Part shown: positions 43,393-54,720 of the stretch, one piece after another
Layout of the letters: every line of letters begins with the position of its first letter
Numbering within the stretch: the stretch's first letter is position 1
Source of the DNA: Dermanyssus gallinae
Lineage: Eukaryota > Arthropoda > Arachnida > Mesostigmata > Dermanyssidae
Assembly (NCBI GenBank): GCA_003439945.1
Contig: QVRM01002358.1
Coordinates: 19,453 to 83,452, forward strand
Reading direction: 5' to 3'
Length of the DNA stretch: 64,000 nucleotides
Translations under genes and position numbers: made by a program
The notes under the pieces: generated by a model
The model's input: only the letters and a program-made list of their open reading frames with translations
What the model was told of the DNA's origin: nothing
The model's database searches: none

Positions 43393-46300
43393 TCAATTAT
43401 AATAATTATTATAATTATAATATTTCCAATTTTGTACGTTTCTTGATTACTTTCTTACATACATACATATATCTATTCACCATAATATTGGTAGCAATAT
43501 ACATCGGATGTTGTGTGAAATCTACACTGATCCTATGTAGTGTGTACGAGAATGTAAAGACGCTGTGTCTATTTCGGTGCACGCAAGTTTATGGTTACCT
43601 TGATTACTGAGAACCGGATCAATAGTTTTGAAATAATATACGTACACAGTTAGTAAAACTTACATTCGAAAGTCTTAGCTTATTATTTATTTACTGTATA
43701 TTAACGTGCTTCTTAACCAGCATTATTCCTAAATGTCTTTTTTTAATATAGTTTTAATTGGGGTACATAGAATACACTACAACTTTGTTGCAAAAGAAAG
43801 GAAATAATTATGACGTATTGGGCTAATGTAGGATAGGCACCTTGTGACACCCCAGGAGTGGAATGGTGATACGCGTAAAAATGAGAAAATTATTTTATAG
43901 TATAGAGTGATACTACTTACTCTTTTTATCAAATGTTTTTAGAATATGACATTCAAATAAAATATTTATCTATTCTGAATAGCTATCGACATATTTTTTC
44001 TAAAAAAATCTCTTTACAAACCTACGATACCCTAGCCATATGTAAACATGTTGTAATAATAAAAATAAAGGTGGAATGGCTTTTGTTAAGTTACCTTTTG
44101 TTTCGGTCTTCTGTTAGCTCATTTTGTTTACAACCAAATTGTCTATTAATAAAATCTCTTTAATATTCGCATGACATTTAATGTTTGCTTCCTTTTTGTG
44201 CTGTTGTTGCAAACCGATCTTTTATTTTACTTATACAATGTGCCGTCGCTGTAACGTCTTACCGCCCACTGGATAGCAGCTCGTGACAGTTAATTTTTAT
44301 TTTTAAGCTAACACTTGATTATTCATTTATCTGCTGTTGTATCCTTTTGTAGCAGTTGCTATTGTCACCTAATTCGTATCGGACCTGATTTAAAAATGTT
44401 GTTTACATGTACAGTATCCCATGTTATTTATTTTAGTAGCAAGGCTCCGATATATGTGCTACTTTCACAGACTAAATTTCAATCGTTTTGCTAGTAAAAG
44501 TAGTTTTTCTTAGAAGCAACAATATACTTTTTTTCTTTAGTAGCAACAATATACTTGGCCGTCCTCCGTCCTTGCCACCTTGACGTTGGTACTGACCTAT
44601 GCAGTTTTTTCTGCATATCTTATTGATTATACGCGTATCTGCCGTCAACTATTCCTAAAATCGTTTAAGAACGTTGTTACTTGAGCTTGTCTTAATTATA
44701 TGGGCTAAACCCTATTGGAAAGTGTTGGCCCGTGTGTCTTAACTTTGCCATAGTAATTATTGCAATGACTCTCAATAATAATAATAATAATAATAACCAT
44801 AATAATATTTACTATAGTATTATTGTGTTTTATTGTTGTTAGCTACCCAGTATCTTATCTACTATAACACCGTGTAGTTGTAATTCAGCGATATATACAT
44901 CTGCATGTACCTCAATCATCTGTACCTAGTTACTAGATTGTCATCTCACAGCTACGAAAGTTTTCCTTTCATAAGAGATCTTTTTTCTTATCTATCTGTG
45001 ACATTGTCCAGCGATGCGCATCGATGTAGAACAATACGGCTTTCATTTCCGGTTAGGTGTGACTTGGTGGTGACAGCTGTGACTGCAATTTGTTTGCCCG
45101 CTACGATTGGTCCGGTTGGGCCTTTTCCACTTTGAACACTTCAAGTCTCATAGCTGGATGTCGGGATATCTCTCTGTCATCTTTTGCCCTTCTATTCACA
45201 TGGACTACTGCTCCGGCGAGTCCATCGTCTATGCTACCCTACTGCTGCCGCTGTTGCTATGCTGTGCGCGCCCAGCATCGTCATTGACATCTGTCAATGG
45301 CATCAAATCCTGCCATTGTTATTACCCTAATTACCGTTCGTTTCTGAGGGGCTACCAGCTTCCTGTTGCGTGGGATGCCACGCAACAATGTCGGCATTGG
45401 CAATGTCGGTGAGTTGTCGGCTGCACCGATTTTTCCGCCGTCCATGTCCTTCAGGCGTTACGCGGCAGCCTGATAATTAATCCAGCAACCGTTCCACGCA
45501 CCTTGTTGCGCCTGAACGCCACGGCTTGGGCCGCCCCAGTGGCCAGCAAGTGAGATTCTGGGACTGCTTTTCCTCCGCCCACTGGCGTCTCTCTAATTTT
45601 GTTGCAACTTTTGCTGCTCCAGACCATGCGCTGCCCCCACCGGGATCTTCGCAGGATTAGGACATAATCCAAAAAGATTCCCCATCGAGATCGTATAAAG
45701 GACAGATTTTTAAAGGACAGACTTACATGGCAAGATGACGTCTTTCTCGTCGCGGCCTTCAAGCAAAACGTTTCCCTCTTCGAGACGTATCCATTTTGTC
45801 CGTATTTATTTAAATATATACTTTAGCTCTACATAATTCCAAACTGCATTTGTATTGCAGGGCTTGATAGCTGCCATTCATTCAAGGTCCTTATCGGTGT
45901 AAGTGCTGTGTCTCCTAAGTATCCAAGAGGTTTCTCCGTTGAACGAACTCCCATGTTTTGCCTTTGAGATAGCAGATCGACCCGGGCCTCGTGGTATCCC
46001 GAAATCAATCCGACCAAGTATTGCTGTCTGAACTCTGCATGTTTCCGTAACTTCGACTTCTCCGCTGCTGTCATTGTGTATCAGGGGCAGTGGTTTGTGT
46101 GGTTGGTACGGAATGACAAAATAATGTCAGTTGCAGTCATGCCCGTCTGCGCGACGTGCACATGCGAAGTGGCCACTGACTTCCTTGTACCTCCCTTGTA
46201 GGGGCAAGGTATTTAAACTAATCGCAAATCTTTGAAAATATGCCGTTTGCCTCTGTATGCTAGGATTTCGCTTGCGTTCTATGAGCAGACTAGATGCCGA

Positions 46301-46920
46301 CCAGTTACATCGTCTGTCGCTCAAATTTATCATTTTTTCACATTGTTGCTATTTAAAGAAATGTTAATGTATAGCACTGGGCCAATAAACTGATCCTGGT
46401 TTAACTACGGTGTAGCATTGCCATATTGAGCAAGCTTGTTGCCTTTTGTTAGACCTAGAAGCACAAATTATTTTATTTATCACAGATAACACAGTGTCGA
46501 TTCTATGTATATAGGCATCATTTGTTACCTCCTTCAGCCCATAGACTGCGGAAGTCTTTGTTTATTTAAAGAGGTGCGTCTACGTTTCAGGAAGATAGTG
46601 CTATCTAACTCCTCCCCGCCCGCCCGCAAATAGGCTGATCCGTTCTTTCATCATGACTTGAGGGGCATATTGATAATAAGGCCTTTTCTGCGGCTAATAA
46701 GGCACCTTTCTGCGATTGCGTCTGTCGCCGTATAATTCTTAGCAGGAAGGCGAAGCAATCCGAGTTCGTTGTTAGGAAATTGCCTCTGACTTTCTTAGGT
46801 TACTCTGGGAAAATCAGAGGCGGGTTTGTTAGCAGAAGCTGGGGTTGATTGGCCCTCTGCTAATAATACAGGATGATAATATCAGTTTGCCCTTATCCCT
46901 TTCTCCACCGCAGGCACTGG
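43393..46920. other. no gene recognised
   Basis: Long anonymous stretch with (AAT)n at 44775-44797. The ORFs at 45107-45412, 45451-45762 and 45829-46074 have more balanced composition than their neighbours, but I recognise no domain in them. Confidence 0.5.
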
Positions 46921-47530
46921 ACGATATAGTCCTACTGCCGACGCAGGCCTTCCGGTCTGCCGAAATGTTCTACATTAACCCGCTGGATATCAGCAAGTTG
47001 GAGTGACTGGCAACCGAAAAGACGGCTGGCCCACACGGGGCACCGTCAGAAATGGTCCAACTGGTCGCCAAGTGATAGTCCGAGGCACTGACGAAACTCA
47101 CAATCAGGCTCCTGCAGTTCTTGACTTCTGCTGCCGGTTCCGAGGAGCTGTTTAATTAACACAAAACATTTGGTCTCCCCTTGAAACGTAGCGAATTCTA
47201 AAAGGACGGTACGAAAAATACCTCTAATAGCGGATTACGGGCTTTTATAGTAACTGGACGGTAGATGGCTTGCGCTATAATATGGGACGCTATTAATCTA
47301 AAACTTGATGAATCTTTTGCGGGCTTCTTAAAACCATGAAGTCCCATATTGTGGACCTGTTGTGGACGTTATGCGATGCGCTCCACTGATGCCGTTGTGC
47401 CTACATCTAGTTTCTTGGGCTTTTCGACTAATTCTAGTTGACGAGATAGTTACAATGTATCCACTGTATGCTTTACCATTGTATGATCCACCCTTATAGA
47501 GGTTGAACATGGTTTACCTTCTACTTGACT
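46921..47530 (+). pseudogene. possible LINE reverse transcriptase fossil
   Basis: With several stops and frame changes, the plus strand gives EKTAGPHGAPSEMVQLVA, which resembles the KAPGPDGIPNEV box of LINE fingers, then EALTKLTIRLLQFL and, ~60 residues later, INLKLDESFAGFLK. The order fits RT fingers but the similarity is weak. A profile search would be needed to accept it. Confidence 0.3.
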
Positions 47531-47573
47531 TTCGTTATGGTTTTGAAGACACAGCGCAGCATAAGCATTAAAA

Positions 47574-47577
<4 letters not shown>

Positions 47578-47609
<32 letters not shown>
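47578..47609. repeat. (TA)n microsatellite
   Basis: About 15 TA units after an A-run. Confidence 0.95.
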
Positions 47610-47612
<3 letters not shown>

Positions 47613-47727
47613 CCGACACCATCAAGGTCCTTCGATTTAAGACATTCAACAGCTACACACAGGCCAAATTTCGTTCACTGTTTGAGTTTGGTTCAGAAAA
47701 GTGAAGAAAACGAGATTCGGTAATTTT

Positions 47728-48560
47728 TAAAAAGCTGAAAATGAAGGAGCAACGACTCTGCATAAAGTTTGGTGTTAAAAAACAAATCATATACTCTAAA
47801 GTAATGGAGATGTTACGAACTGCTTATTCTAATTAAACAGTATTCCGAAACACTGTGTATGCGTGATACAGTCGATTTCATGATGCACGTGAAGAGACTG
47901 GAGATGACCCTCTTTTGGGAAGGCCGTCGACGTCAATAACAGAAGGAAACGTTGAAAAGGTTTGTGACATCGTACTTAATAATTGCCGAATTACTATTAG
48001 GGAGATAGCTGAGTACTTGGAGATATTTTGCGTATCGCTTGTAATGCAGTCTTGACCTATATTTTAAGCATCAGAAGACTGGCAGCGAAGTTCGTTACAA
48101 AAATATTGAATTTCCTGCAGATAAACGCTCGTCGTGAAATGTCCAAATTGAACCTTCAGGCTGTAGCAAAAAACCTTAAGTTGCTTCAGAAAGGGGTTTT
48201 GCAGAAGACGAGTCATGGGTATATGGGGAAGAGAACCATCTTCAAAAGAAAGAGCACCTGCCTTTATGGCCAATAAGAAATACGACCGTTATTATTAATC
48301 CAAATTAACGCGAAAATTAAATCGTTGCTGGTTTTAGATTATTTAATAAACATTTCGATTCCTTTATTTCCGCAACCTCCCTCTTTGCCGGACATGGCTC
48401 CTGGTGACTTTTCTTTTTTCGACAGGTAAAATCATTTAAAGGGACCTTATTTCGAGACTATAGAAGAGACAAAAAAATCGCAGGAGCAACTAAACTCGAC
48501 TTCGAGCGACTCGTTTTAAAAATGTTTCATAGAGCTAGAAAGCAGGTGACATAAGTGCAT
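47728..48560 (+). pseudogene. degenerate mariner transposase (relative of the intact one)
   Basis: It starts MKEQRLCIKFGVKKQIIYSK, parallel to the intact copy's MDQRTCIKFCVKNEIKCAD. It continues with EETGDDPLLGRPSTSITEGN, VCDIVLNNCRITIREIAEYL, RLAAKFVTKILNF and, after frame changes, EDESWVYG (first catalytic Asp present). The region of the second Asp is deleted. LPDMAPGDFSFF near 48395 corresponds to the third Asp motif, and the C-terminus (KCFIELESR.HKCM) is still visible. Stops in at least six places. It clearly shares ancestry with the element at 1-1241. Confidence 0.8.
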
Positions 48561-48704
48561 GGCCGAGGTAATTATATTAGGGACAACAAACATTAAATAC
48601 ATATTTTGCGTAAGTGTTATTAAAACATTCAACAACGGGGTGCTTTGAAACGACCATATAGCATATAGCGTAAATTTGAACTTGCTTTAAAACGACCGTC
48701 AGCC

Positions 48705-48706
<2 letters not shown>

Positions 48707-48767
<61 letters not shown>
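48707..48767. repeat. (TA)n microsatellite
   Basis: About 30 TA units with one AAAA interruption. Confidence 0.95.
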
Positions 48768-48769
<2 letters not shown>

Positions 48770-48959
48770 CATGTCACACGCAGATATACAGAGCGCGCGG
48801 ATGATATTGTGGAATAGTAGCAGCCGCCAGTGAAAAAAACACGTTAGGCGTCGTCGAGCGCGCGCTTAGAGGGTCGGCGTGAACAAGTGAATTAAGACAA
48901 CGATTAAATATTAGGCTTACTAATATTATAAATTAGTAGTAAAGTGCATTGTAGATATG

Positions 48960-48960
<1 letters not shown>

Positions 48961-49039
<79 letters not shown>
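48961..49039. repeat. (TA)n at the 3' end of the RLE-type LINE
   Basis: About 38 TA units with one TTTA interruption. On the minus strand it immediately follows the LINE 3' region. Confidence 0.95.
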
Positions 49040-49044
<5 letters not shown>

Positions 49045-49107
49045 TATGTGTATTAAGATATACATTTGTGATGTAAGAACATGTGCACAGCCCGCTCGGG
49101 GCTTAAC

Positions 49108-49572
49108 TCAAGGCGTTAGGTCCAGGCTTGGGCTGGTCCACCTAGCCAGGGTGCCTCTCACCGAAGCGGCATTTCCTCTCTGAACATCCAATGACAGACG
49201 TTGCAGTAAATATTCGCCCGCCCTCTTGTCTCCTGTAGCCAGCACCAATCTTCTCCCGACATCGTTGAGCAGTTTCTTCGTGAGCAGCCCGGGCCCCCCC
49301 AATGTCTCGAACGCAAGGGGTGAGAACAAGTGTGGGTAAGCAATACTTGAATACTTTCTGCACTTGGCTGCTTCCGCTAGAGATACCGCGTGTCCAGGGC
49401 GGGATGCGCCCGTACCGACCATTGAAGGGGCTAAAGAGTCGGTTACGGTCGCATCCCACACCAGCATTTGGCCCCGCTCAAAGGGAGTCAGGGTCATTCC
49501 GTCAGGTCTCCTTCCATCGTCTCTGACTAAGCCGGGAGGCTCTAAAATGCATGGGTAGCCCGCCGACCGCAA
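49108..49572 (-). pseudogene. LINE restriction-enzyme-like endonuclease domain
   Basis: C-terminal part of the same LINE protein, shifted by one base. CILEPPGLVRDDGRRPDGMT contains the R-PD motif of RLE nucleases. About 13 residues later, LVWDATVTDSLAPS supplies the catalytic Asp, and CRKYSSIAYP the KY-type motif. LAFETLGGPG and LQRLSLDVQRGNAASVRGT follow and are conserved in the copy at 30027-30380. The motif set PD...D...KY is intact here, unlike in the other copy. The domain would nick target DNA for priming. The frameshift near 49590 separates it from the RT, so the copy is probably non-functional. Confidence 0.8.
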
Positions 49573-51221
49573 CCCTCTGCTAATGTTTCATTCAAGGCTG
49601 AGTGGCGCGCAATTCTGCCTGAACTCTGCGGACAGGAAAGTCCATGGTGACCTAGGGAGTCGACCTCATCACCGCACCTGCACTGGTGTGGGGAGACTAG
49701 GTCTACTCCTAACCTCAACCCGACTAGTATTCGTGTAGACTCGTCATCCAGGAGGGTACCAAGTTGAGGGCTCGGGAGGGCGTGCAGCCATGCACCTGCA
49801 CCGGGCGAGGAAACCGCCTGTAACCTCGCTTTGCTAGTGGCCGTAGTTGTTCGGTCCCACAGACCGCTCCACCGGCCGTCGTTTGCCAGTTCTGACCACG
49901 AGCGCTGAAGAGAAGGAGTCTCCGGTAAAGACCCACAGAATGCATTAGCGTCATCCTGAATCTTTTCAAGCGTGGAGTGGAAGCTTGCAATCGCTTGGGG
50001 GTCCTGGATAGACTCAACGCCACTAGTGGCCGAATGTAAGGAGGCGATGTGTGCTGCGACTGAAAGAGAAACTGCTTCAGGCAGGCCCAGTCCACCTCTG
50101 GCTACCGGTAAGAACGCCTGAACTAGGGAATCGTCTCGCAACCGCAGGTTGAGTATAGATTCCAACGCGAAACCCATCTTCAAGTTAATTTCCTCCAACT
50201 GGGCTGAGAAGGCTGAACTGTTGGTTCCCCTGAACAGGTAATTCAACCTCGACGCGGAGAAGCATGAACGCAGGAGGTACAACCCCCGGTGAGCGCCCAG
50301 CTGGGGAAGACGATTAAAGCCAATTTCAAGTTTTTCCCTCCCGCGTTCGATTGTCGGTCCAATGTGGCGAGCGAACAGGGGTACGCCAAGAAGATCCAAG
50401 TCGTCGCCTGTTAGGCGGCAACCTGGAAGTAGATTCTGTATAGCGGATATGTCAGCTGTACTTGAGCCGGTTATGTGAACCTCACACTTGACGGGGTTCA
50501 GGTCCAAACCGCTGCATGTGGTGAAATTAAGTATCTTCTTTAAGTCTTCACAGACCGTACTAATGTTACCTCCAATGACACCGTCGTCCAAATACCAAAG
50601 ATTGAGTGGACTTTCAAGTGAGTTAACCAAGTCTTTAACGGCAAGACAAAACAGAGGGGGAGCGAGGGGATCTCCCTGTTGAACCCCAACAGCTGAAGTC
50701 AGCAGTGCCGAGGGCAAGACCAAGTGCGATGGAGCACCGTAGGCCAATTTCACTTGATGATAAATAGCAGGGGTCTCATCTCCAACCACCTTCAGCAAAT
50801 GATCCCTTCTGACGGTGTTGAACGCGTTTTTAAAATCAAGTTTGACTAGCACGGATGGATCGGGCCGAGAATCAATAAAAGCCCTGGTAGCGTGAATCAT
50901 TATTTCAGCACCCCCCTTGGTGGAGAAACCCAATTGGTGAGGCCCGACCGCTAGGCTGATAACATCTTTAGAGTCCCTAACTGCCAATTTCGCCGCGATC
51001 CTGCGTAGTACCGATGAACAAGCGATAGGTCTAAACGAGCCGTCTTTCTTCTTTAGTGCAAACAGCCTCGCTCCGAAGATAAGAGGACACCATCTTGGAT
51101 GCGGAGCTCCCCATCGCAGTAGATCGATCACCTTTGCTAGGGCCTTGCTAAGTGCGTCGGATGAGCAGCCGAGAGTCGGCGAGAGAAGGTCCTGTAGCAG
51201 TCGAGGTCTGATGAAATCCAA
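49542..51221 (-). CDS. LINE reverse transcriptase with YLDD motif and Cys/His finger
   Basis: A 559-residue open stretch that truly continues to 51228 without a start codon, so it is a 5'-truncated ORF. Order: fingers ARLFALKKKDGSFRPIACSS (residues ~50-70), LVKLDFKNAFNTVRRD (first catalytic Asp, ~120-135), VGVQQGDPLAPPLFCLAVKD (~180-200), NLWYLDDGVIGG (YLDD active site, 50583-50594), LDLNPVKCEVHITG and LDLLGVPLF. Near the end GAGAWLHALPSPQLGTLLDD leads to CRCGDEVDSLGHHGLSC, a C-x1-C-x8-H-x4-C motif. Both active-site aspartates are kept. The last ~13 residues (to the stop at 49542) are out of frame: the correct continuation is in the 49572-49108 frame. Confidence 0.85.
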   Translation of the reverse strand: MDFIRPRLLQDLLSPTLGCSSDALSKALAKVIDLLRWGAPHPRWCPLIFGARLFALKKKDGSFRPIACSSVLRRIAAKLAVRDSKDVISLAVGPHQLGFSTKGGAEIMIHATRAFIDSRPDPSVLVKLDFKNAFNTVRRDHLLKVVGDETPAIYHQVKLAYGAPSHLVLPSALLTSAVGVQQGDPLAPPLFCLAVKDLVNSLESPLNLWYLDDGVIGGNISTVCEDLKKILNFTTCSGLDLNPVKCEVHITGSSTADISAIQNLLPGCRLTGDDLDLLGVPLFARHIGPTIERGREKLEIGFNRLPQLGAHRGLYLLRSCFSASRLNYLFRGTNSSAFSAQLEEINLKMGFALESILNLRLRDDSLVQAFLPVARGGLGLPEAVSLSVAAHIASLHSATSGVESIQDPQAIASFHSTLEKIQDDANAFCGSLPETPSLQRSWSELANDGRWSGLWDRTTTATSKARLQAVSSPGAGAWLHALPSPQLGTLLDDESTRILVGLRLGVDLVSPHQCRCGDEVDSLGHHGLSCPQSSGRIARHSALNETLAEGCGRRATHAF

Positions 51222-51228
51222 ACCGGCG

Positions 51229-51244
51229 TATATATATATATATT
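51229..51244. repeat. short (TA)n between LINE 5' end and SINE B
   Basis: About seven TA units. Confidence 0.9.
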
Positions 51245-51245
51245 T

Positions 51246-51440
51246 GTTTAAAATGATTTTTCGTAAGGCTAATGCCCGTGTACGGATTTTTCATGTCATG
51301 GCTAGGTTAACGCCACTCCGGCATTTACCTTGTCTAAATTGGAAACCATGCAAACCAATTTAAGAGTGGCCGGTCTGGGCCTCGAACCCAGTCCTCCCGA
51401 ATACACGGCAAAGGCTTTGCCACTAAGCCATCTTGCTCGG
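51246..51440 (-). mobile_element. tRNA-derived SINE, family B, copy 3
   Basis: Minus strand: CAAGATGGCTTAGTGGCAAA (box A), CTGGGTTCGAGGCCCAGACC (box B), GGCCACTCTTAAATTGGTTT, GCCGGAGTGG, ATGACATGAAAAATCCGTAC. (TA)n lies on both sides (51229-51244 and 51441-51478). Confidence 0.88.
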
Positions 51441-51446
51441 TATATA

Positions 51447-51477
<31 letters not shown>

Positions 51478-51478
51478 C
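51441..51478. repeat. (TA)n microsatellite with TG units
   Basis: TA repeats interrupted by TGTGTG. Confidence 0.9.
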
Positions 51479-54113
51479 TAGGCCGGCAAAATACGATTAC
51501 AAGATAGCGATAAATATCGAAAGCTAGAAGCTCTGCAACCTAATGTGTACGTGCCTGCGCGTCGATGACTTTTTCCTTTAGACTAATTGATCTAGATGTT
51601 CTGAGACAATTCAAACTTTTAGATGATCCAAATTCTCTCAGAAAGCGTTCTCTGACTGTCGACAGGTCAACCTTTATTTTGGTTTTTGAACCTAAAATAT
51701 TGCTAACGAAGTGTCCATAGCGGTTAGATTGGCGATTGCGGTGCGGTGGCTTAAGTTTCCACACGCGTTTTAAATAAAGGCAATGCATATTTTCAGAATA
51801 TTTTCTGAGCAGAAATTTATCTCACGAATAGTCTTAGTTCTATTTTAAACCAAAAATTAACGGGATAAGCCGCCACTGCTTTTATATAAATATATATAAA
51901 ATATTTAAGGAACATAAGAATATGGTAACAATAGATCATAAGAGAGCAATTCATATTGAAAACTAGAGGCTATATAACCTGATTTGTGCGTGCCAACACG
52001 TGGATACTTTTGCCTTAGTCTAATTGCTCTATCCGTTTTCAGACAATTTAAACTTTTAGGTGGTCCAAATAAACTGCCTCAGAAAATAATCTCTGACCAC
52101 TTAGACATGTTGATAAAATCGACAACAAAACAATCTTACAGTTTGGTTTTGTTGACGATTAATATCGAAAACTCTGCGACTCAATGTACACGTAAATGAC
52201 AAAATAGGCGGACTAAAAATCTGCTTCATTTCGAAAGGGCGAGAAGGTTGATGTATGGCATTTGCTTGCCATAATGCTGAAGAACCGGGGCGGGACCGGT
52301 TCTCAAACGGAACGCGTATGCGAGTTTAGACAGACGGCAGTACCCTCTGTGCCTTTGTGGGTTGCTCGAATAAGATGCGTCACACCAACTGGTCGCCACT
52401 GAGGAGAAGGGACCTTCGTGCAAGGCCGGTTTCCCTCCCTAATGACGCTGCTGGCGCCGAACAACCATGAATAACGGCACTGCTGGTTTCATTTCATTCA
52501 ACATTTGTTGTCTTTGAACGTATTCCATTGGCGCGTCAAGTGAGGACGCTCCGCTCGTCTCGTTTCGAGCAGTGTCCACCTCGTTAAAAGGAATCCGCCC
52601 TTCCCCCATCTGTCTGGTATCTATTCGTTTTTAGACTAGATATAATACGTTCGACATTGCAGTGCAAACTCTATTCTACTTAAAACGGTACTTTAGAACG
52701 GTACACAGCCCCTCGATTCCATTCGAGGGCATTCAATTATTCTGGGCTAAAAAATAGTGCGTAGCTGATGTGGTCTCATATCTGTGGACCAGTGGACCCC
52801 GTGAATCAGTTACTAGAACGGTGCAGCGGCATACGTATGAGCGACAGACGATGACCCCCCCAGCCGGATAGCCGGCCGTCTCAGCGAGACGCGAAAAGGG
52901 CTTTGGGGGTAATGCTACAAAAATGACTACCCGAGGAGGCTGTACTGCAGAGGCGGACGCTAGACGGTCTGTGACGCCAATTAGCCAAAAAGAGAAATAA
53001 GCAACGTTTGCAATTTTAATGGTAATCTTACGATAAAAACTACTGGGATGCTCAATAAAGTCTAACGCAGACGAAAACCAACCGAAGAAAATGAGGGCTT
53101 TAGAGCAAGTACGCTTATAAAAGCAATCAAAAACTTCATAACATTCTTTTCGATTTTCTAGGTACCGGGAAAAACAAAGCTTGCATTTGATGGGCTACAA
53201 TAATTGACACGGCACTAAAAACAAAACGCGATCACACAAGTCAGTAGCAAGCCAGCTCAAGGCAAAAATCACCAGAATTTCACTTTCAGTAAATTATTGC
53301 CGCTAGGTCCAGCCGGTAGATACCTCTACCGGAATTGAAGCCGCCAATTCTAGAGTAAGGTGAAAAACACGGAAAAAAGGTGTTGTACCAAAGTGTAATG
53401 ACGGTTGACGTATTACACTGACATACACGGGGATGTACGCCCAGAGGAGCGGCACAAAGACGCGCAGGGAGCGTCTACAGCTAGCAAAGACAATAGCACA
53501 GTTAGGACGGTCACCACTATAGTCTAGAGATAAAGCTTTTTTCCCCACGAGGCTTAAAAAAGACTAGCCCCACCTCTTGTGCACTTTTCTCGACTTTGCT
53601 GGCGTCTCTTTTAGCGTTCACTAGACTCAGACTGGATACTCGCTCTGTCGAGTCTCATACTCGTCATGACGCGCCCGCTCAAAAGCGCAAACGGCACGGT
53701 CTTTTAAGTGCTGACGCGTTTGTCAAACCCAATGACATTCCGCAATCAACATTGTACTTGCACAGATCTCAGGAAAGCTCAGGAAGGATTCTATGCAACC
53801 GGAAGGAGAAAATCTCTTACATGAGTGCAGTCTCTTAAACTTTGAAATACGCGATAGCACCTGCACACTGATTGCTGCCAGAAACATGCTTTTGGTTGAG
53901 ACGGACGATGTGGCGGCAATGCTAGGCGTGAATTATTGCGTTTATTGGGAGACACTGCACGCTCGTGCCTATTTCATATTAATCATTAGAACAGAAATAA
54001 ATTATAGAATAAAATAAAACGTATTGTGTTTGTGTTAGATAGATTTCACGTGCTCAACCGATTAAATTATGTAAATGTAAAAATGTTAGTATTCTGAATG
54101 TATAAGGGGGTTA

Positions 54114-54117
<4 letters not shown>
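51479..54117. other. no gene recognised
   Basis: No supported coding region. Two loosely similar segments at about 51540-51670 and 51960-52100 share TGTGCGTGCC/TGTACGTGCC, TTTGCCTTAG/TTTCCTTTAG, TCTAATTG.TCTA and AGACAATT.AAACTTTTAG, suggesting an old dispersed repeat in tandem. TGGCGCCGAAC near 52452 was considered and rejected as a primer-binding site. Confidence 0.45.

Positions 54118-54149
<32 letters not shown>
54118..54149. repeat. (TA)n microsatellite
   Basis: About 15 TA units. Confidence 0.95.
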
Positions 54150-54153
<4 letters not shown>

Positions 54154-54559
54154 CTATCTTCTAATGATATATGTTTATTAATCGACATGTTTTTTTATCC
54201 ATAGATCCGCGTCTACACCGACTCACTTAAATATGTTATGCCCTTTACGATACAGTATATGTCTATGCGTACCACATTGAGATCTATAGAAAAATAGAGA
54301 TAACAAGAAAGCGAATTTAACTTGTCAGACGCTCTTGAACAGTTTTCAAGTTAGGCAAAAAACCCTGGCTTCCGGTGCAACTTCCGGCTTTAAGTTTGTA
54401 TACAGAATCAGAAAGGATTTATGTGTGATGATGCTAGGCAAATATATTAATCGGAGCACACCACCACAAATTGCATGGCTTGGCGTGGGGTATTTTAGTA
54501 GCTCAATTACACAACCCGGAAGTTTATCTAAGTAAACTGTGCTTAAAATAGCAATTTTG

Positions 54560-54720
54560 CTGGTTTGGTAAGCCTATTGCGTTGTATTCGCCAACCCCCC
54601 AGCGATGTATACCCTAGATCTGAATATAAATCATGAAAAGATCAAATAAATGCAAAAGAGATTCCAGCGCAAAATTATCGGGACGTGAGGTGTGCCGCTA
54701 ACGAAGCTGGAGCTAACATT
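54560..54720 (+). pseudogene. possible LINE RT C-terminal fossil
   Basis: The plus strand gives MYTLDLNINHEKIK, a stop, then MQKRFQRKIIGT, which resembles the VQRRFTRKI motif of Jockey/CR1-type thumbs. The match is short; low confidence. Confidence 0.22.

Larger units (their letters stand above)
49040..51228 (-). mobile_element. 5'-truncated RLE-type LINE (YLDD reverse transcriptase)
   Basis: The minus strand contains a reverse transcriptase, a cysteine/histidine motif and a restriction-enzyme-like endonuclease in one ORF broken by a single frameshift near 49590. The 5' end is truncated inside the pre-RT region at 51228, and the 3' end runs into (TA)n at 49039. Relatives in the window are 15370-15850 and 29995-30830. 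The C-terminal nuclease (rather than an N-terminal APE domain) places it among RLE elements such as the R2/NeSL/CRE groups; the exact clade is unclear. Confidence 0.85.

Noticed and set aside
45829..46074. 81-codon minus-strand ORF with charged helical start (MTAAEKSKLRKHAEFRQQYL)
   Set aside because: I could not link it to any known family, and no splice or neighbouring coding signal supports it.
52448..52470. TGGCGCCGAACAACCA resembles a retroviral-type tRNA primer-binding site
   Set aside because: No long terminal repeat, gag or pol could be found next to it; a match of this length can occur by chance.
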